Assembly: GCF_000062885.1 (NCBI RefSeq)
Contig: NC_009142.1
Coordinates: forward strand, 5,073,584 to 5,137,583
Direction of reading: 5' to 3'
Origin: Saccharopolyspora erythraea NRRL 2338
GTDB taxonomy: Bacteria; Actinomycetota; Actinomycetes; Mycobacteriales; Pseudonocardiaceae
DNA length: 64,000 bases
A program made the position numbers and the translations under genes. Below, piece by piece: positions 50,217 to 58,324 of the stretch (positions are counted from its first letter, which is position 1; every line of letters starts with the position of its first letter). The notes beneath the pieces are model-generated. The model was not told the origin of the DNA and searched no databases. It was given only the letters and a program-made list of their open reading frames with translations.

Positions 50217-51085
50217 GCGAACGTCACCTCCGCCGTGGCGTGCCGGTCGTCCCGGTGGGTGGCCACGTGCAGGCGCGCACCGTCGTCCGACGGTGTCCCG
50301 CACGCCACCAGCTTCTCGCCCGCGTACACCGGGCTGCGAAGTGTGAACGACAGGGAGCGCACTGGCCGGGACACGTTGCGGCGAACCAGCTCCAGCATCA
50401 GGACCGCCAGCAGCGGGCCGTGCACGACGATCCCGGGATAGCCCTCCGCTTCCCGCGCGTACGGGTGGTCGTAGTGGATGCGGTGCGAGTTCGCGGTGAG
50501 GGCGCTGAACCGGAACAGCAGCGTCGGGTCGGGTTGCGCGGCGAGCTGCCAGGTGCCGGTGGGCGGCGGTGCGGTGGCGGTGTCCAGTGCTGCCGGGTGC
50601 TTCGCCGAACCGCGCCCGGACCGGTAGACGATGTCCAGTTCCTCCACCAGGCACGTCCGCCCGCCCTGCCGGAACTCGTTGCGCTGGGTGACGAACAGCA
50701 GCTCGCCGGTCCGACCGCGTTTGAACGCCACGTTCGCGAGACTGCTCGTGCGCTCCGCGCGCTCCCCCAGCCGCAGCGGCCGCACGATCTCGCAACGGCC
50801 GCCGGCGAACATCCGCTGCCGGTCCGGGATCGGCGGCAGGAAGCGCCCGTGCGCCGGGTGGCCGTCGGCGCCCAGCTCCTCCTGCCGGGGCCAGTGCAGG
50901 AAGTGGAACCAGTGCCACAGCGCGGGCACGGGGTCGCCGGGCCCGGCGGCGGGTTCCGGTAGGTCCAGCAGGGCGGACACGGCCGCCACCGGCCCGGGTG
51001 GCATCGCGTCCTCGTCGGTGACCGGGCCGGGTGCCCACGACTCCACGTACTCGTCGAGTGCTCTTTCAGCGTTGTGCATGCTCAT
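50213..51085 (-). CDS. MaoC/FAS1-like hydratase (mesaconyl/itaconyl-CoA hydratase type)
   Basis: 290 aa. N-terminal FAS1-like dehydratase half with LWHWFHFLHWPRQEELGADGHP, typical of mesaconyl-C4-CoA hydratase and HTD2 relatives. C-terminal hot-dog with FRFSALTANSHRIHYDHPYAREAEGYPGIVVHGPLLA (about 185-222), carrying the N-x-H-x-I-H-x-D catalytic stretch. It would hydrate an unsaturated C5-CoA to citramalyl-CoA for the CitE-like lyase. ATGA overlaps connect it to the MFS gene, and it overlaps the lyase start by 4 bp. Confidence 0.87.
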   Translation of the reverse strand: MSMHNAERALDEYVESWAPGPVTDEDAMPPGPVAAVSALLDLPEPAAGPGDPVPALWHWFHFLHWPRQEELGADGHPAHGRFLPPIPDRQRMFAGGRCEIVRPLRLGERAERTSSLANVAFKRGRTGELLFVTQRNEFRQGGRTCLVEELDIVYRSGRGSAKHPAALDTATAPPPTGTWQLAAQPDPTLLFRFSALTANSHRIHYDHPYAREAEGYPGIVVHGPLLAVLMLELVRRNVSRPVRSLSFTLRSPVYAGEKLVACGTPSDDGARLHVATHRDDRHATAEVTFA

Positions 51086-52476
51086 CGTTCCATCGGGGAT
51101 GTCACTTGCTCGTCGTCACGCGCCGACGCCCGCTCGGACGCGGTGTCCTCGCCATCCAGAGTGGACTCGCGGGAAGGCTCGCGCACCAGCAGCGTGGCGA
51201 CGAAGGTCAGGGCGATGCATCCGGTGACGTACCAGAAGAAGGTGCTTTCGCGGCCGCTCTGCTTGAGCACCAGCGCGACGGACTCGGTCATTCCGCCGAA
51301 GGTGGCCGTCACCAGCGCGTGGCAGAGCCCCACCCCCAGCGCGCGGACCTTGGTCGGGAACATCTCGGCCTTGATGATCGACGACAGCGCCGCGTAGCCG
51401 CTCACGAACACCAGCGCACCGGTCATCAGCAGGAACGCCACCCAGGGGTTGCGGGTCTGGCCGAGCACGGTCATGACCGGCACCGTGATGAGCATGCCGC
51501 CGACGGAGAAGACGAACATCACCGGCCGTCGTCCGATGCGGTCCGACAGCGCGCCCGCCGCGGGTTGCAGCAGCATGAAGACGAACAGGGCGGCGAAGTT
51601 GATCAGGGAGGCGGTCGGCTTCGGGATGCCCGCGGTGTTCACCAGGTACTTCTGCAGGTAGGTGGTGAAGGTGTAGAACGCGACCGTGCCGCCGATGGCG
51701 AACCCGAGGACGGCGATCACCTGGAGCGGGTACTCGGTCAGCAGGGCGAACAGGCCGCGCCGTTCCCCGGCCGCCTCCGGGGCGGACCGCCGGAGCCGGT
51801 CGCGCTTGTAGTGCTCGGACTCCTCCATCGACCGCCGCAGGTACATCACGACCAGCCCGGCCACCGCGCCGATCGCGAACGGGACCCGCCAGCCCCACTG
51901 CCCCATCTGCTCCTCGTCCAGGACCGACTGGAGCACGATCATCACGGCCAGCGCCGAGAGCTGGCCCAGCACGATGGAGACGTAGTTGAAGCTGGAGTAG
52001 AAGCCTCGACGGCCGCTCGGCGCGATCTCGGAGAGGTACGAGGCGCTGGAGCCGAACTCCCCGCCGACGGAGAGCCCCTGCGCGAGGCGGGCGACGACGA
52101 GCAGGACCGGCGCCGCGAGGCCGATCGTCTGGTAGGACGGCGTGACCGCGATCGTCAGCGAGCCCACGCTCATCAACGTCACCGAGAGGGTCAGCGCCGC
52201 ACGGCGCCCGAAGCGGTCGCCGTAGAGACCGAGCAGCCAGCCGCCCAGCGGGCGCATGAAGAACCCGACGGCGAAGACCACCGCGGTGGAGAGCAGTTGC
52301 GCGGTCTGGTCGCCCTCCGGGAAGAAGACCTGCGCGAAGTAGATGCTGAAGGAGGCGTAGACGAACCAGTCGTACCACTCGACCAGGTTGCCCAGGCAAC
52401 CCCGGACGATGTTGGCGATGACGCGGGATCTCGCCCGAGTCGTCCGGGATCTTGCGGGGGTTGTCTGCTGCGACAT
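51082..52476 (-). CDS. MHS-type MFS dicarboxylate/metabolite:H+ symporter
   Basis: 464 aa from ATG 52476. VRGCLGNLVEWYDWFVYASF (TM1, residues 24-43) and RPLGGWLLGLYGDRFGRRAAL are the metabolite:H+ symporter signatures. ARLAQGLSVGGEFGSSASYLSE is in TM4, and a C-terminal half with LSDRIGRRPVM follows. Substrates of the family are small carboxylates and betaines (citrate, 2-oxoglutarate, shikimate). In this operon it probably imports the C4-C5 acid degraded by the other enzymes. Confidence 0.9.
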   Translation of the reverse strand: MSQQTTPARSRTTRARSRVIANIVRGCLGNLVEWYDWFVYASFSIYFAQVFFPEGDQTAQLLSTAVVFAVGFFMRPLGGWLLGLYGDRFGRRAALTLSVTLMSVGSLTIAVTPSYQTIGLAAPVLLVVARLAQGLSVGGEFGSSASYLSEIAPSGRRGFYSSFNYVSIVLGQLSALAVMIVLQSVLDEEQMGQWGWRVPFAIGAVAGLVVMYLRRSMEESEHYKRDRLRRSAPEAAGERRGLFALLTEYPLQVIAVLGFAIGGTVAFYTFTTYLQKYLVNTAGIPKPTASLINFAALFVFMLLQPAAGALSDRIGRRPVMFVFSVGGMLITVPVMTVLGQTRNPWVAFLLMTGALVFVSGYAALSSIIKAEMFPTKVRALGVGLCHALVTATFGGMTESVALVLKQSGRESTFFWYVTGCIALTFVATLLVREPSRESTLDGEDTASERASARDDEQVTSPMER

Positions 52477-52589
52477 GTGAAGCTCCGTTGCTCTCGTCGC
52501 GGTGGGATGTTCTTCGGCGCGGGACGAACGGGGTCGCCGCGGGCGCGCCGGTGTTGAGCCAGGCGGTCGTGTTCTCGGCACCGCCGCGG

Positions 52590-53174
52590 CTAGAAGGTCG
52601 GGAAACCGAGCGCGGCGCGGAAGGCGTTCTTGTTCGCCACGCCGTCGCGCGGCGGCAGCGCGCGGGGCGGCTCGTCGGTGTTGATGAGCACCTGGGCGTA
52701 GGTCGTGGCCTGGCGGGCGCGGATGCGCGCGCCGAGGTCGCCGACCTCGGCGAGATCGCTGATCCGGTGGGCGTCGGCGATGCCGAAACCCCGCGCCACC
52801 GCGACGAGATCGGTGCCGAGGCTCGTGTGGCTGGACTGCATGCCGGTCTCGCCGAAGTGCCCGTTGTCGAGCACGACCACGTCGAGGTTGGGCGGCTGCC
52901 GGACGCCGATGGTGCCCAGTGCGCCGATGCCCATGAGGTGCTCGCCGTCGCCGGTGATCGCCACGACGGGGTGCCGGGGCTGCGCGAGCGCGAGACCGAG
53001 GGCCAACGGGACGGCGGCGCCCATCGCGCCCCACAGGTAGAAGTTCCCGGGTCGGTCGCAGGCGGCGAACACGTCGTAGCTCGCCGAGCCGAGCCCGCTG
53101 ACGACGAGGGTGTCGCCAGGGACGCGGTCGATCAGCTCGGCGACGAAGCGGCGGCGGTCGAGGCGGGTGGTCAT
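52590..53174 (-). CDS. ThDP-dependent decarboxylase beta subunit (ComE-like)
   Basis: 194 aa from ATG 53174, which overlaps the alpha stop. It is the PP half: GAMGAAVPLALGLALAQPRHPVVAITGDGEHLMGIGAL (about residues 48-85) and LDNGHFGETGMQSSHT. This gives the GDG...DN ThDP diphosphate and metal site. It resembles the beta subunit of sulfopyruvate and phosphonopyruvate decarboxylases. With the alpha subunit it should decarboxylate a 2-oxo acid; the substrate here is open. Confidence 0.85.
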   Translation of the reverse strand: MTTRLDRRRFVAELIDRVPGDTLVVSGLGSASYDVFAACDRPGNFYLWGAMGAAVPLALGLALAQPRHPVVAITGDGEHLMGIGALGTIGVRQPPNLDVVVLDNGHFGETGMQSSHTSLGTDLVAVARGFGIADAHRISDLAEVGDLGARIRARQATTYAQVLINTDEPPRALPPRDGVANKNAFRAALGFPTF

Positions 53175-53704
53175 CAGTCGCGCTCCCACTTCTTGCGTCC
53201 GATCAGCTTCTGCCCGAGCAGGACGGCCACCCGGTCACCGGCCTCGAAAGCCGAGTCCAAGGCCGCCTGCACGGTTTCCTCGACGTCGTCGGGGTCGTCG
53301 GCCCGCAGGACGGTGACGCCCATGAGCTCCAGCGCCCGCCGGGTGCCGCGCCCCATGGGCGCCTGCCACGGGTTGAAATCCGCGTACTCGCCGCGCATCG
53401 TGACCAGCGCCAGGAACGGGAAGCGGCACATCTCCAGCAGGGAGAACATGTTGACGCAGTTGCCCACACCGCTGCTCTGCGTCAGCAGCACCGCCCGCTG
53501 GCCGCCGAGCCAGGCGCCGCTGACGACCGCGACACCCTCCTCCTCGGTGGTGAGCACGATGTCGTGGATCGACGGGTCCTGCCGGGCCTGGCCGATGACG
53601 TGGGAGTGGCCGGCGTCGGGGACGTAGGCGATCTGCTGCACCCCGCCCTTCTTCAACACGGTGAAGACGGCGTCCTGCCAGGCGGTGACTTGCTTTTCGG
53701 GCAT
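53174..53704 (-). CDS. ThDP-dependent decarboxylase alpha subunit (ComD-like)
   Basis: 176 aa from ATG 53704 (an upstream in-frame Met at 53740 is possible). It is the PYR half: GVQQIAYVPDAGHSHVIG (about residues 20-37) and the activating Glu in IVLTTEEEGVAVVSGAW near residue 50. FLALVTMRGEYADFNPWQAPMGRG matches the sulfopyruvate decarboxylase alpha subunit. It opens the minus-strand operon for decarboxylase, transporter, hydratase and lyase. Confidence 0.85.
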   Translation of the reverse strand: MPEKQVTAWQDAVFTVLKKGGVQQIAYVPDAGHSHVIGQARQDPSIHDIVLTTEEEGVAVVSGAWLGGQRAVLLTQSSGVGNCVNMFSLLEMCRFPFLALVTMRGEYADFNPWQAPMGRGTRRALELMGVTVLRADDPDDVEETVQAALDSAFEAGDRVAVLLGQKLIGRKKWERD

Positions 53705-53739
53705 CCGCTTCGGCTCCGCTGTTCGGTCGACTGGTGGCA

Positions 53740-53750
53740 CACATCATGTG
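53740..53750. promoter_or_regulatory. small palindrome in the decarboxylase operon promoter
   Basis: CACATCATGTG, arms CACAT/ATGTG with a 1-bp centre, lies 36 bp upstream of the alpha-subunit start. It may be an operator; the palindrome is short. Confidence 0.3.
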
Positions 53751-53862
53751 CACTCATGCAGCCGCCTGAACAATAAAAAGAAGTGATGCCCGCATGCGCT
53801 GACGGCATCGGAGTCCGAAGCGGCGCCCGGCGGACGCTCTGCCCGGTGTGTGCCGGATTCCT

Positions 53863-54663
53863 TCAGCCTGCGAGGAAATCCGCGACCAGCGCCCCGGCTT
53901 CTCCGCGGCGCTCGCGGAAATAGGCGTGGCGCGCGCCGGCGAGGAGGCGCACCCGCGCGTCCGGGATCCGCGAGGCGAGCAGCTCCGCGTTGTCCGGCGG
54001 TGTCAGCCGGTCCTCGTCACCGTGCAGGATCAGCGTGGGCGCCGTGATCAGCGGGAGCACGTCCCAGGCGTCGTGCTCGTTGCTGGCCACCAGGTGGCGG
54101 CGCCGGGCGTGCGGGGGCATGTCCGGATCGCCGAGGACCGGATGCGGTCCGGGATGCTCGGCGAGCCAGGCCGGAGCGAACATCAGCTCGAGCAGGGCGC
54201 CGCGAGCCGCTGCGGGGTCGCTCTGCGCCAGGGCGCGCCGCACCGCGCCGTCGCGCTCGACGGCGCGCGGACCGCCCGGCGAGGTGCATCCGAGCACCAG
54301 CCGCCGCACGCGTTCGGGATGGCGCGCGGCGACCCACTGCGCGACGCGGCCGCCCATCGACGTCCCGTAGACGTCGGCGCGGTCGACGCCGAGGTCGTCG
54401 AGAACGGCGATGACGTCCTCGGCGAAACCCCGGGTCGAGTAGTGCTCGTCCGGCTTGCCGCTGTCACCCGTTCCCCGGTAGTCCATCGTGATGGTGCTGT
54501 GCTCGGCGTCGAAGTCCTCGCGCACGCCGTCCCACCAGTGGTGGTTGTTGGCCTGCCCCGCGAGCAGCACGAGGGGGTAGCCGCTCCCCTGGCGCTGGTG
54601 GGCGAGCGCGGTGCCATCGTGGGCTCGGGCGACGGCGTCGGTCCGCTGGTGGGCGTGGGGCAT
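53863..54663 (-). CDS. alpha/beta hydrolase
   Basis: 266 aa from ATG 54663. Oxyanion loop VLLAGQANNHHWW (about residues 31-43), nucleophile Ser in YGTSMGGRVAQWVA near 100, acid Asp in LILHGDEDRLTPP near 211 and His in LLAGARHAYFRER near 240. The layout resembles 3-oxoadipate enol-lactonase and dioxygenase-product hydrolases. It lies between the decarboxylase operon and LysR on the same strand, with 23-bp tandem repeats just upstream. Substrate unknown. Confidence 0.85.
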   Translation of the reverse strand: MPHAHQRTDAVARAHDGTALAHQRQGSGYPLVLLAGQANNHHWWDGVREDFDAEHSTITMDYRGTGDSGKPDEHYSTRGFAEDVIAVLDDLGVDRADVYGTSMGGRVAQWVAARHPERVRRLVLGCTSPGGPRAVERDGAVRRALAQSDPAAARGALLELMFAPAWLAEHPGPHPVLGDPDMPPHARRRHLVASNEHDAWDVLPLITAPTLILHGDEDRLTPPDNAELLASRIPDARVRLLAGARHAYFRERRGEAGALVADFLAG

Positions 54664-54719
54664 GGCTTCCTCCCTGCCGCGCGATAGCTCGCGGAGCTCG
54701 TCATCGATCTTCCGGGGTC

Positions 54720-54834
54720 GTGCCGTCCGGTTTTCCGGGGCTATGCCGTCCGGCCTTCCGTGGCGATGCCGTCCGGCCTTCCGTGGCGATGCCGTCCGGC
54801 CTTCCGTGGCGATGCCGTCCGGTCTTTCCCGGGC
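54720..54834. repeat. five tandem 23-bp repeats
   Basis: Consensus ATGCCGTCCGGCCTTCCGTGG plus CG. Units start at 54720 (diverged), 54743, 54766, 54789 and 54812 (diverged at its end); the middle three are nearly identical. The array fills the gap between the LysR 3' end and the hydrolase start. The unit is not a multiple of three, so it is not coding. Confidence 0.9.
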
Positions 54835-54836
54835 CC

Positions 54837-55790
54837 TCATCGGTCTTCCAGGCCGGTGCCGTCGGCATGCCACTCGGCCGACGGCCAGCGGCCGTCGCGC
54901 ACGGCGGCGTGGACCTGCCGTCCCAGCTCGCGCGCCACGACCTCCACCGCGGGCGGTGTGCGCCCGCTGCGCTGCGTGCCGAGGACGATCGAGCGCCACA
55001 CGTCGGGCTCGCACAACGGCGCGGCGCTGAGCGATCCGCGGGCGACGTCCTCGGCGATGCCCACCCCGGGCAGGATGGTCCAGCCGTGGCCGGCGAGCAC
55101 GAGCTGCTTCTGCACCCGCATCGAGTTGGTCTGCACGACCACGTTCAGGTCGGCTCCGGCGCGGGCGGCGGCCGAGTCGATCAGGGCCCGCAGGGCGTGC
55201 CCGGCCGCGGGCATGACGAGCGGGTGCGCGGCGACCTCCGAGAACGGGACCGGGCTCGCGGCGCGCAACGCCTCGTCGTGCGGCGCGACCGCCCACAGCC
55301 GCTCCCGCGCCAGCCGGTGCGCGTTGAGCGACGGACCGCTGGCCAGGTTGTAGAGCAACGTCAGGTCGAGGTCGCCGTCGTCGAGCCACTGCTGCAGATG
55401 CCCCGAGTAGGCGGTCATCAGCCGCAGCTCGATCCCGGGCTGCTCCCGCGCGATGGCCGAGACCAGCGGCTCGGCGAGCAGGTCGGTCGCGCTCTCCAGC
55501 AGCCCGACGGTCACCACGCCGGTCACCGCACCGGGGGTCGGCTGCACCTCCACCCGCGCCCGTTCGAGCTCGTTGAGGGCCCGGCGGGCGCGGTCGACCA
55601 TGACCGCCCCGGCCTCGGTGGGCCGCATGCCCTGGCGGGTCCGCTCGAACAGCACCACGCCGAGCTCCTGCTCCAGCGTGCGGATCTGCCGGGTGACGGC
55701 GGGCTGGACCAGGTGCAGCAGTTCGGCCGCCCGGGTGACGCTACCCGCCTCCGCGACCGTCACCAGCGCCTTGAGCTGCTTGATGTCCAC
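54837..55790 (-). CDS. LysR-family transcriptional regulator
   Basis: 317 aa. N-terminal HTH: MDIKQLKALVTVAEAGSVTRAAELLHLVQPAVTRQIRTLEQELG read over residues 1-44, with the standard LysR spacing. The periplasmic-binding-like effector domain starts near residue 92 (VTVGLLESATDLLA). It is divergent from the CoA-transferase gene over 119 bp, the classic LysR arrangement, with the inverted repeat at 55850-55864 as the likely binding site. The inducer may be the acid or its CoA ester. Confidence 0.92.
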   Translation of the reverse strand: MDIKQLKALVTVAEAGSVTRAAELLHLVQPAVTRQIRTLEQELGVVLFERTRQGMRPTEAGAVMVDRARRALNELERARVEVQPTPGAVTGVVTVGLLESATDLLAEPLVSAIAREQPGIELRLMTAYSGHLQQWLDDGDLDLTLLYNLASGPSLNAHRLARERLWAVAPHDEALRAASPVPFSEVAAHPLVMPAAGHALRALIDSAAARAGADLNVVVQTNSMRVQKQLVLAGHGWTILPGVGIAEDVARGSLSAAPLCEPDVWRSIVLGTQRSGRTPPAVEVVARELGRQVHAAVRDGRWPSAEWHADGTGLEDR

Positions 55791-55849
55791 CGCGTCCTCC
55801 CACCATCCGCGCCCGACATGGAGCCATCAGCTCTTTTTATTTCACGAAC

Positions 55850-55864
55850 GCGGTCATTAACCGC
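55850..55864. promoter_or_regulatory. inverted repeat in the LysR/CoA-transferase promoter
   Basis: GCGGTCATTAACCGC, arms GCGGT/ACCGC around CATTA, is in the 119-bp divergent region. It lies 46 bp before the CoA-transferase start and is the best LysR-box candidate there. Confidence 0.45.
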
Positions 55865-55909
55865 GATGATGCTACTACTGCACATGCCCGGGCCAACGGA
55901 GGTCTCCGC

Positions 55910-57094
55910 ATGACCGAACCGCCGCTTTCCGGCATCACCGTCGTCAGCATCGAGCAGGCGGTGGCCGCCCCCTTCGCGACCCGCCAGCTGGCCGATCTCG
56001 GCGCCCGCGTGATCAAGGTGGAACGGACGGGCGGCGGCGACTTCGCCCGCCGCTACGACACCACCGTGCACGGGCAGTCCAGCTACTTCGTGTGGCTCAA
56101 CCGCTCGAAGGAGTCCGTGGCGCTGGACCTGAAATCCCCGCGCGGCCGGGAGGTTCTGGAGCGGTTGCTCGCCACGGCCGACGTGTTCGTGCAGAACCTG
56201 GCGCCGGGGGCGGCGGCGCGGCTGGGCGTGGACGCGGCGTCGCTGACGCGGCGATACCCGTCGTTGATCCCGTGCACCGTGTCCGGCTACGGCACCAGCG
56301 GGCCGTGGGCCGACCGCAAGGCCTACGACCTGCTCGTGCAGTGCCAGACCGGGCTGGTGTCGCTGACCGGCGACGAACGCGGAACCGCCCGCGTGGGGAT
56401 CTCCGTCGCCGACATCGCCGCCGGGATGTACGCCTACTCGGGAGTCCTGACCGCGCTGTTCACCCGGGCGACCACCGCCGTCGCCCGCGCCGTCGAGGTG
56501 TCGCTGTTCGAGGCACTCGCCGAATGGATGAGCCAGCCCGCCGACTACACCCGCCACAGCGGCACCCAGCCGCCGCGGATCGGCACCCAGCACGCGACGA
56601 TCGCCCCCTACGGCGCCTACACCGCGGCCGACGGCAGGGAAGTGCTGTTCTCCATCCAGAACGAGACCGAATGGGCCGCGCTGTGCGAGCAGGTCCTCGA
56701 ACGCCCGGACCTGGTGGCCGACCCGCGGTTCGCCACCGGCTCCGACCGCGTCGCGCACCGCGACGAGCTCAACGCGATCGTCGCCGAGCGCTTCGGCCGC
56801 GGCGACAGCGCCGAGATCTCGAAGCTGCTCGACCAGGCCGGGATCGCCAACGCCGGGGTCAACGACGTCGCGGAGTTCCTCGCTCACCCGGTGCTCAGCG
56901 GTCGCGACCGCTGGCGCGACGTGGGTATCCCGGGAGCGGTCGTGCCGGCGCTGGTGCCCCCGGTCGACCTCGCGGGAGTCACCCCGCGCATGGATCCCGT
57001 GCCCGCCGCGGGCGAGCACACCGAGCGGCTGCTGACCGAGCTCGGCTACTCCCCCGGCGACATCGACGGCCTGCGTTCCGGCAACGTCATCTGA
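55910..57094 (+). CDS. class III (CaiB/BaiF) CoA-transferase
   Basis: 394 aa. FATRQLADLGARVIKVERTGGGDFAR (about residues 22-47) is the CoA-binding region, and the catalytic Asp is in KAYDLLVQCQTGLVSLTG near residue 141. GISVADIAAGMYAYSGVLTAL and VEVSLFEALAEWM follow. The enzyme moves CoA between two acids; here it would activate the acid taken up by the MFS carrier. The following acyl-CoA dehydrogenase starts 43 bp downstream. Confidence 0.9.
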   Translation: MTEPPLSGITVVSIEQAVAAPFATRQLADLGARVIKVERTGGGDFARRYDTTVHGQSSYFVWLNRSKESVALDLKSPRGREVLERLLATADVFVQNLAPGAAARLGVDAASLTRRYPSLIPCTVSGYGTSGPWADRKAYDLLVQCQTGLVSLTGDERGTARVGISVADIAAGMYAYSGVLTALFTRATTAVARAVEVSLFEALAEWMSQPADYTRHSGTQPPRIGTQHATIAPYGAYTAADGREVLFSIQNETEWAALCEQVLERPDLVADPRFATGSDRVAHRDELNAIVAERFGRGDSAEISKLLDQAGIANAGVNDVAEFLAHPVLSGRDRWRDVGIPGAVVPALVPPVDLAGVTPRMDPVPAAGEHTERLLTELGYSPGDIDGLRSGNVI

Positions 57095-57137
57095 GCGTCC
57101 TCTGAGGACACACGACCAGACCAAGGAGCATCCCGAC

Positions 57138-58304
57138 GTGAGCACCCTCGACGCCCTTTCCGAGGACGAGCGGTTCGTCGTCGCCACGGTCCGCGACTTC
57201 GTCGACAAGGAGGTCCGCCCGGTCGTCCGGGAGCTGGAGCACTCCGGCACCTACCCCGAGGCGCTGATCGAGCAGATGAAGCAGCTCGGGATCTTCGGGC
57301 TGGCCGTCCCCGAGTCCTACGGCGGCACCCCGGTGTCCACCCCGTGCTACGTGCTCGTCACCGAGGAGCTCGCCCGCGGCTGGATGAGCCTGGCCGGCGC
57401 GATGGGCGGGCACACCGTCGTCGCCAAGCTGCTGCTGCGCTTCGGCACCGAGGAGCAGAAGCGCCGCTACCTGCCGGGGATGGCCACCGGCGAGGTGCGG
57501 GCGACGATGGCGCTGACCGAGCCAGGCGGCGGTTCGGACCTGCAGGCCATGCGCACCGTCGCCAGCCGCGACGCCGACGGGTACGTGGTCAACGGGTCGA
57601 AGACCTGGATCACCAACTCGCGGCGCTCGCAGCTCATCGCGCTGATGTGCAAGACCGACCCGCGGGCCGAACCCGCGCACAAGGGCATCTCGATCCTGCT
57701 CGTCGAGCACGGGCCCGGGCTCACCGTCTCCCGCGACCTGCCCAAGCTCGGCTACAAGGGCGTCGAGAGCTGCGAGCTGTCCTTCGACGACTACCGCGCG
57801 AGCGCGGACGCGGTGCTCGGTGGCGTGGAGGGCGCGGGTTTCGCGCAGATGATGAAGGGCCTGGAGACGGGCCGCCTGCAGGTCGCCGCGCGCGCACTCG
57901 GCGTCGCCCGCGCCGCGCTGGAGGACTCACTGGCCTACGCCCAGGAGCGCGAGTCCTTCGGCAAACCCATCTGGCAGCACCAGTCCATCGGCAACTACCT
58001 GGCCGACATGGCCACCTCGTTCTCGGCCGCGCGCCAGCTCACCCTGCACGCCGCGCGCGAGTACGACGCGGGGCGCCGGGTCGACATGGAAGCCGGCATG
58101 GCCAAGCTGTTCGCCTCCGAGACCGCCATGCGGATCGCCCTCGACGCCGTGCGCATCCACGGCGGCTACGGCTACTCCACCGAGTTCGACGTCGAACGCT
58201 ACTTCCGCGACGCGCCGCTGATGATCGTCGGCGAGGGCACCAACGAGATCCAGCGCAACGTCATCGCGAGTCAGCTCGTGAAGCGCGGCGGCCTCGACGG
58301 CTGA
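57138..58304 (+). CDS. acyl-CoA dehydrogenase
   Basis: 388 aa from GTG 57138. N-terminal helical domain, then MALTEPGGGSDLQAMRTVASRD (about 121-142) and WITNSRRSQ for FAD and substrate contacts. RESFGKPIWQHQSIGNYLADM follows, and the C-terminal catalytic Glu is in MIVGEGTNEIQRNVIA near residue 367. It is FAD-dependent and would introduce the 2,3-double bond (e.g. methylsuccinyl-CoA to mesaconyl-CoA) ahead of the hydratase encoded on the other side of LysR. Confidence 0.92.
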   Translation: MSTLDALSEDERFVVATVRDFVDKEVRPVVRELEHSGTYPEALIEQMKQLGIFGLAVPESYGGTPVSTPCYVLVTEELARGWMSLAGAMGGHTVVAKLLLRFGTEEQKRRYLPGMATGEVRATMALTEPGGGSDLQAMRTVASRDADGYVVNGSKTWITNSRRSQLIALMCKTDPRAEPAHKGISILLVEHGPGLTVSRDLPKLGYKGVESCELSFDDYRASADAVLGGVEGAGFAQMMKGLETGRLQVAARALGVARAALEDSLAYAQERESFGKPIWQHQSIGNYLADMATSFSAARQLTLHAAREYDAGRRVDMEAGMAKLFASETAMRIALDAVRIHGGYGYSTEFDVERYFRDAPLMIVGEGTNEIQRNVIASQLVKRGGLDG

Positions 58305-58324
58305 GAACCGATGCCGGCGCCGCC

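Noticed and set aside
54720-54834. CRISPR-like array
   Set aside because: Units abut directly with no unique spacers and no cas genes are near.
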